Assembly (NCBI GenBank): GCA_013372965.1
Contig: JABXIR010000069.1
Span: forward strand, 1 to 9,832
Source of the DNA: Gammaproteobacteria bacterium
GTDB lineage: Bacteria > Pseudomonadota > Gammaproteobacteria > Pseudomonadales > DSM-25080
Length of the DNA stretch: 9,832 nucleotides
Reading direction: 5' to 3'
Under the pieces are notes generated by a model, which saw only the letters and a program-made list of their open reading frames with translations, was not told the origin of the DNA and ran no database searches. Both the position numbers and the translations under genes were made by a program. Positions 6,333 to 9,832 of this stretch are shown here, piece by piece. Each line of letters begins with the position of its first letter. Position 1 is the stretch's first letter.

Positions 6333-7706
6333 TTACCCTAACGATGCCGCCAATTCGTCGATCGAAGCTCGCAATGCAGCAACTAGCGCATCGACTTCGT
6401 CCTTAGTGATCACCAACGGAGGCGAAATCGCGAGCGTTGCTACACTCGGTAATGGACGAACGATCACGCCCTTGTCACGGCATGCGTTCGCAACTTTAAG
6501 TGGCCATTTGTCTGCTGCATTAGGAAGCTCTCGCTTATCTTTGTTCGCAACAAGCTGAATACCAGCAATTAAACCACGACCACGGATTTCGCCGACGAGC
6601 GGATGATCGCCAAGCGCTTCACCCAACTGCTGGTGAAGGTAATCGCCCATCTCTCCGGCACGCTCTACCAAACCTTCCTTTTCGATTATATCGAGGTTCG
6701 CAAGCGCAGCCGCTGCGCCCACCGGGTGGCCCGAGTAGGTGTATCCGTGCGAGAAGGCGCCAAGTTTTTCAGAGCCCTCTTTCAATACTTCCCAAATTGA
6801 CTGCGTCAGGTACACAGCTGACATAGGGAAGTAACCCGATGTGAGCCCTTTCGCTGTCGCCATCAGATCAGGTTCGATATCAAGCACCTGTGAGCCAAAC
6901 CACTTGCCGAGTCGGCCATATCCACAAACCACTTCATCAGCGACCAGCAGGACATCGTACTTATTGAGAACAGATTTAAGCTTTGGATAGTAGCCAACAG
7001 GTGGCTCAATGACACCACCAGCAGCATGAATCGGCTCCGCGAAAAACGCCGCTACGTTATCCGGACCTGCCTCTAAGATCAGCTCCTCTACCTGACGAAT
7101 TAAACGATCGCAGAATTGCTCCTCCGTTTCGCCATCGAGCGCTCGGGTATAAAAATGTGGACACTCGGTACGAAGCACAAAGTCGAGCGGTAACGGGAAC
7201 TCTTTGTGGAAGCCCCCCAGACCGGTGAGGCTAGCAGTACTAATTGATGTGCCATGATAAGCCTGCTCACGTGCGATTATTTTGGTTTTTGAATGCTGAC
7301 CTTTTAATGCAAAGTAGTGCCAAATGATCTTAACGATTGTGTCATTGGCATCTGAGCCAGAGCTACCAAAGAATACTTTGGACATTTGTTCTGGTGCTTT
7401 TTCGAGTAGTCGTTCGGCTAGCTCAACCTGCCAAGGATTCGACGCATTCGAGAACGTGTGGTAATAGCTGATTTTTTCAGCAGCCTGCTTCATTGCCTCT
7501 GCGATTTCAGTACGACCATAACCTGCGTTCACACACCAAAGACCGCCTACTCCATCGAGCAAATGTCGACCGTGCGCATCCGTCACGTAAGAGCCCGACG
7601 CCTCAACGATCATGTCAGGGCCGTTGGCCTCCAATGCAACAATGGAAGAAGCTGGGTGCAAAATCACCTCAACATCTTGTTTCATCAGTTCTTCAGTAGA
7701 TTTCAT
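6333..7706 (-). CDS. Class III PLP aminotransferase (omega-amino acid/amine type)
   Basis: This is a cytosolic fold-type I transaminase, most like the omega-amino-acid/putrescine:pyruvate group (SpuC and beta-alanine:pyruvate relatives). From the ATG at 7706 the product has 457 residues, typical for the group. Seen are GVGGLWCVNAGYG with W57 in the small-substrate pocket position, the phosphate-binding GSSGSDAND (114-122), YHG (150-152, ring-stacking Tyr), E224 in AEP, D257 in VADEV (pyridine nitrogen) and K286 in ATAKGLTSGY (Schiff base). R417 in IVRPLP may be the flipping arginine. The frame continues up to a TTG at 7748, but the ATG at 7706 has GAGG 7 nt upstream, so I prefer it. It leads an operon with the Lrp-like regulator and is divergent from the M20-astA genes. 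The exact donor (putrescine, beta-alanine, GABA, taurine) cannot be read; it is not AstC-like in length or motif context. Confidence 0.92.
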   Translation of the reverse strand: MKSTEELMKQDVEVILHPASSIVALEANGPDMIVEASGSYVTDAHGRHLLDGVGGLWCVNAGYGRTEIAEAMKQAAEKISYYHTFSNASNPWQVELAERLLEKAPEQMSKVFFGSSGSDANDTIVKIIWHYFALKGQHSKTKIIAREQAYHGTSISTASLTGLGGFHKEFPLPLDFVLRTECPHFYTRALDGETEEQFCDRLIRQVEELILEAGPDNVAAFFAEPIHAAGGVIEPPVGYYPKLKSVLNKYDVLLVADEVVCGYGRLGKWFGSQVLDIEPDLMATAKGLTSGYFPMSAVYLTQSIWEVLKEGSEKLGAFSHGYTYSGHPVGAAAALANLDIIEKEGLVERAGEMGDYLHQQLGEALGDHPLVGEIRGRGLIAGIQLVANKDKRELPNAADKWPLKVANACRDKGVIVRPLPSVATLAISPPLVITKDEVDALVAALRASIDELAASLG

Positions 7707-7713
7707 TCTGTAT

Positions 7714-7717
7714 CCTC
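7714..7717 (-). promoter_or_regulatory. Ribosome site fixing the aminotransferase start
   Basis: GAGG (minus strand) is separated by 7 nt from the ATG at 7706. The upstream TTG at 7748 that begins the longer open frame has no such tract, so the first 14 codons of the longer frame are probably leader. Confidence 0.75.
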
Positions 7718-7748
7718 GTAGATGGACGTCTAGGCGCCTAACGAACAA

Positions 7749-7764
7749 CCGAATTATATTTCGG
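7749..7764. promoter_or_regulatory. CCGAA/TTCGG dyad containing aminotransferase -10 box
   Basis: CCGAATTATATTTCGG is a 16-bp near-perfect palindrome with 5-bp arms, an AT-only centre and one mismatched pair. Read on the minus strand its centre contains a perfect TATAAT (7753-7758), giving a transcript start near 7746 and a 40-nt leader for the aminotransferase; the -35 region is poor. Length and AT-rich core fit an Lrp/AsnC-type operator. The GAAT-TATA-TTTC core also resembles an ArgR box with one change in that core. A bound protein would block the promoter. Confidence 0.5.
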
Positions 7765-7765
7765 C

Positions 7766-7777
7766 GATGAATTCATC
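7766..7777. repeat. Perfect 12-bp palindrome GATGAATTCATC
   Basis: A perfect 12-bp palindrome lies one base from the CCGAA/TTCGG dyad and covers the spacer/-35 area of the aminotransferase promoter. It contains TGAAT/ATTCA half-sites overlapping at the centre. Its position suggests an operator, but a 12-bp palindrome can also occur by chance. Confidence 0.35.
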
Positions 7778-7795
7778 AGGCGGTTCAACGCGCAC

Positions 7796-7801
7796 TATAA
7801 T
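7796..7801 (+). promoter_or_regulatory. Possible -10 box for M20-astA genes (distal)
   Basis: A perfect TATAAT is read on the plus strand. A -35 at 17 nt spacing (TCATCA, 7773-7778) matches only 3/6 and overlaps the 12-bp palindrome. It would give a leader of roughly 145 nt. A second candidate is CATAAT at 7905-7910 (5/6), also lacking a good -35, with a leader of about 37 nt. Confidence 0.3.
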
Positions 7802-7848
7802 CTTATTCAACGTGCTAAGATTCTGGTGTAAAACCCTAATTTTTTCAA

Positions 7849-7861
7849 CGAATATTATTCG
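7849..7861. promoter_or_regulatory. CGAAT/ATTCG dyad upstream of M20 hydrolase
   Basis: CGAATATTATTCG has perfect 5-bp arms around ATT. It shares CGAA...TTCG ends with the dyad at 7749-7764 (5-nt versus 6-nt centre), centres about 98 bp apart. Its GAAT and ATTC half-sites recall the enterobacterial ArgR box, but the spacer is 3 nt rather than 4. It would act as an operator or activator site for the M20-astA direction. Confidence 0.4.
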
Positions 7862-7953
7862 ATTAAATATCAATCATCCGCACAAAGTTCATTTTTCGAT
7901 ATAGCATAATATTGAACTCAAACGTCCGCATACACGCCTCAGGGGGCCGCTAT

Positions 7954-9165
7954 ATGAGTATCACAATCATTGAATCGCTAAAGCAAGTTCAAGATGACAT
8001 GATTCAAACGACACGCAAACTGTGTGACATCAACTCGGGAAGCTACAATTCCGAGGGGCTGGCTAATGTCGCGGACGAGCTCAAGATACTTTTTTCCACA
8101 CTATTCACCGACATCAAAGAGGTTCCTCTCAAGCCGATCCAGCGCGTAACCGCATCAGGAAAGATTGAAGAGATCGAGCTTCGCCCGTCGCTGGTATTCA
8201 AGCGCAACCCAGAGGCACCGATGCAACTGTTAATGACTGGACACTACGACACCGTATTCCCAGTCACATCGAGCTTCCAGAGCACCTGGATTGAAGGCGA
8301 GTACTTGCGCGGCCCTGGTGTTGCCGACATGAAAGGCGGACTGGTCATGCTAAAGCATGCGCTCGACTACACTTTCTCTCAGCCCTATGGTGAAAAGGTG
8401 GGCGTGACATTGATTATCTCGCCGGACGAAGAGATTGGCTCACCATCGTCTGCAGAGCTTTTAGTCGAGCTCGCCAAAACAGCCGATTTCGGTCTAACCT
8501 ACGAACCAGCACTCGCCGATGGCACGCTTGCAGGCGCCCGTAAGGGGTCGGGAAACTTCAGCATTGTCGTCAAGGGTAAATCGGCGCACGCCGGTCGAGA
8601 GTTTTTCAATGGCAGAAATGCCATGATCGCAGCCGCAGAGGTTTCTCTGAAACTCGCTCAACTATCCGATCAAGAGACTGGCATCACGGTCAACGTGGCC
8701 GCAATTGATGGCGGAGGCCCTCCAAACGTCGTTCCCGACACCGCGGTCATTCGTTTTAATATTCGTATCGAGCAGCCTGCACAAATGAGCATTCTGAACG
8801 AGATCAACTCAATCATCGATTCGGTGGCGTCGAATTCAGGTTGCGATATTGAGCTTCACGGCACGTTTAATCGGCCACCCAAACCAATGACAGAGCGTCA
8901 ACAGTGGATGTTTGAACTGCTAAAGGATGTCGGGCAAGACCTTGGTCTTGCGATCGCGTGGAAACCAACGGGCGGATGCTGTGAGGGGAACAACCTCGCC
9001 GCTGCGGGCTTAATCAACATAGACACCCTTGGCGTCCGGGGCGGCGCAATCCACTCTGAGGATGAATTTGCAGTGCTCGATAGCTTCGCCGAGCGAGCCG
9101 CACTATCTGCCGCGCTCATTAAACGCTTACTCGATATAACGTTAGAGGGAGAGCACTCATGCTAG
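7954..9165 (+). CDS. M20-family metallohydrolase, carboxypeptidase G2-like
   Basis: This is a two-zinc amidohydrolase/peptidase of the glutamate carboxypeptidase (M20A, CPG2) type. From ATG 7954 it has 403 residues. The metal ligands and catalytic residues are visible: H97 in GHYDT, D125 in GVADMKGG, base E159 and ligand E160 in PDEE, E184 in YEPA and H367 in AIHSED. They sit 15-18 residues before the CPG2 positions (H112, D141, E175, E176, E200, H385). The dimerisation lid carries SAHAG with H212. Unlike secreted CPG2 it has no signal peptide, so it should be cytosolic. The open frame extends to a TTG at 7912, but AGGGGG lies 7 nt before ATG 7954. Its last 7 bases overlap astA. CPG2-type enzymes split N-acyl-glutamates, so an N-succinylglutamate or glutamyl dipeptide substrate is an attractive inference; acetylornithine deacetylase-like activity is an alternative. 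Confidence 0.9.
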   Translation: MSITIIESLKQVQDDMIQTTRKLCDINSGSYNSEGLANVADELKILFSTLFTDIKEVPLKPIQRVTASGKIEEIELRPSLVFKRNPEAPMQLLMTGHYDTVFPVTSSFQSTWIEGEYLRGPGVADMKGGLVMLKHALDYTFSQPYGEKVGVTLIISPDEEIGSPSSAELLVELAKTADFGLTYEPALADGTLAGARKGSGNFSIVVKGKSAHAGREFFNGRNAMIAAAEVSLKLAQLSDQETGITVNVAAIDGGGPPNVVPDTAVIRFNIRIEQPAQMSILNEINSIIDSVASNSGCDIELHGTFNRPPKPMTERQQWMFELLKDVGQDLGLAIAWKPTGGCCEGNNLAAAGLINIDTLGVRGGAIHSEDEFAVLDSFAERAALSAALIKRLLDITLEGEHSC

Positions 9166-9832
9166 TCATTCGCCCGGTCAGAACCGACGACGTTTCAGAT
9201 CTTTTGGTGTTAGCCAAAAAAGCAGGTCAGGGCCTGACGTCGCTTCCTGCCGACGAGCAAGCCCTCGAGGCCAAAGCACGCCGCTCCGTTGAAAGCTTCG
9301 AAAGAGAAGAGCCTCATCCTGATGACTACTTCCTGCTCGTCATGGAAGATACAAACAAACGCAAGGTCGTTGGAACGGCAGCCGTATACGGTCAAACCGG
9401 TACTCGCCAAGCGTTTTACGCCTATCGCATCATGTCCGTAACGCATCATTCACACTCGTTAGACAAACAAGTCCGCTCGGAGGTATTGCACCTATCGAAC
9501 GACTACACGGATTGCGCCGAAGTGGGCACACTATTTCTTGACCCCGACTATCGAGGTAACGGCCACTGGCTTTCGCGCTCACGCTACCTGCTAATGGCGA
9601 AGTTCCCCAAGCGATTCCAGCCCAATGTGATCGCAGAAATGCGCGGCTGGGTTGACGATCAAGGCATCAGCCCTTTTTGGGAAGCCATCGGACGACAATT
9701 CTTTGAAATGAGTTTTGCAGAAGCCGATCACCTCTGCGGAATCGGCTCGAATTTATTTATTACCGAGCTGATGCCAAAGTATCCTATCTACACCTGTCTG
9801 CTACCAAAAGAAGCGCGTGACGTCATAGGAAA
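9159..9832 (+). CDS. astA: Arginine N-succinyltransferase, 3' end outside window
   Basis: It transfers succinyl from succinyl-CoA to the alpha-amino group of L-arginine, the first step of the arginine succinyltransferase (AST) pathway that releases ammonia and yields glutamate. 224 residues are present of about 340 usual; the frame is open at the right edge. The start MLVIRPVRTDDVSDLLVLA, the segment GQGLTSLPADE (24-34), the acyl-CoA-binding GTLFLDPDYRGNGHWLSRSRYLLMAKFP (123-150), MRGWVDDQGISPFWEAIGRQFFEMSFAEAD (161-190) and ITELMPKYPIY (201-211) are typical of AstA/AruG. AGGGAG lies 7 nt before the ATG, inside the preceding gene, and the ATGCTAG overlap with the M20 stop implies translational coupling. 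astD, astB and astE might follow outside the window. It could be either an AruF- or AruG-like subunit where two exist. Confidence 0.95.
   Translation, partial: MLVIRPVRTDDVSDLLVLAKKAGQGLTSLPADEQALEAKARRSVESFEREEPHPDDYFLLVMEDTNKRKVVGTAAVYGQTGTRQAFYAYRIMSVTHHSHSLDKQVRSEVLHLSNDYTDCAEVGTLFLDPDYRGNGHWLSRSRYLLMAKFPKRFQPNVIAEMRGWVDDQGISPFWEAIGRQFFEMSFAEADHLCGIGSNLFITELMPKYPIYTCLLPKEARDVIG

Noticed and set aside
7707..7748. N-terminal extension of the aminotransferase from a TTG (14 extra residues).
   Set aside because: The ATG at 7706 has a well-placed GAGG and gives a normal N-terminus; the extension overlaps the predicted transcript start.
7767..7904. 45-residue open frame (MNSSGGSTRTIILF...) in the divergent intergenic region.
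   Set aside because: It has no ribosome site, its ATG lies within a palindrome, and it overlaps the promoter and operator candidates; composition looks like translated AT-rich non-coding DNA.
7912..7953. N-terminal extension of the M20 hydrolase from a TTG (14 extra residues).
   Set aside because: ATG 7954 has AGGGGG at 7 nt spacing, while the TTG lies in AT-rich DNA right after a possible -10 box and has no ribosome site.

Overview
The window reads as chromosomal DNA of a gammaproteobacterium, probably a marine, free-living heterotroph. The evidence is a YajQ protein of the proteobacterial type, an arginine N-succinyltransferase (AST arginine catabolism), a membrane diguanylate cyclase, a FadD-like acyl-CoA ligase and moderate GC with AT-rich intergenic gaps. 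I cannot name the genus. No rRNA, tRNA, insertion sequence, prophage or CRISPR array is visible. Coding density is high and base use looks even across the genes.

Layout. (1) 57-1508, minus strand: decarboxylating 6-phosphogluconate dehydrogenase (gnd), with a TATAAT box and a leader hairpin upstream. (2) 1684-2381, plus: a possible 52-residue protein, then yajQ with a near-perfect Shine-Dalgarno sequence. (3) 2541-5835, plus: an unrecognised 136-residue protein whose promoter region carries a perfect TTGACC/GGTCAA dyad, then a long-chain acyl-CoA ligase-like enzyme, then a membrane GGDEF diguanylate cyclase 14 nt behind it. (4) 5842-7706, minus: a class III aminotransferase followed 5 nt later by an Lrp/AsnC-family regulator; this pair converges on the diguanylate cyclase. 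(5) 7707-7953: a 247-nt divergent control region with several palindromes. (6) 7954-9832, plus: a cytoplasmic M20 metallohydrolase of the carboxypeptidase G2 type, translationally coupled to astA, which runs off the right edge.

How the parts fit. The right half looks like an amino-acid/amine catabolic locus: an omega-aminotransferase with its own Lrp-like regulator, divergent from a peptidase/N-acylglutamate-hydrolase-like gene and the first enzyme of the arginine succinyltransferase pathway. The divergent region holds related CGAA...TTCG dyads, one of which contains the aminotransferase -10 box, so shared regulation of both directions by the adjacent Lrp-like protein (or by ArgR) is plausible. 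The centre pairs fatty-acid activation with c-di-GMP synthesis. The left part is housekeeping.

For several genes the longest open frame begins at an upstream TTG or at an ATG with a weak ribosome site. I moved three starts inward (aminotransferase to 7706, regulator to 6327, M20 hydrolase to 7954) because Shine-Dalgarno spacing supports the internal ATG. I found no previously undescribed defence or mobile system. The most interesting items are the M20-astA coupling, the divergent palindrome cluster and the acyl-CoA ligase/diguanylate cyclase pair.
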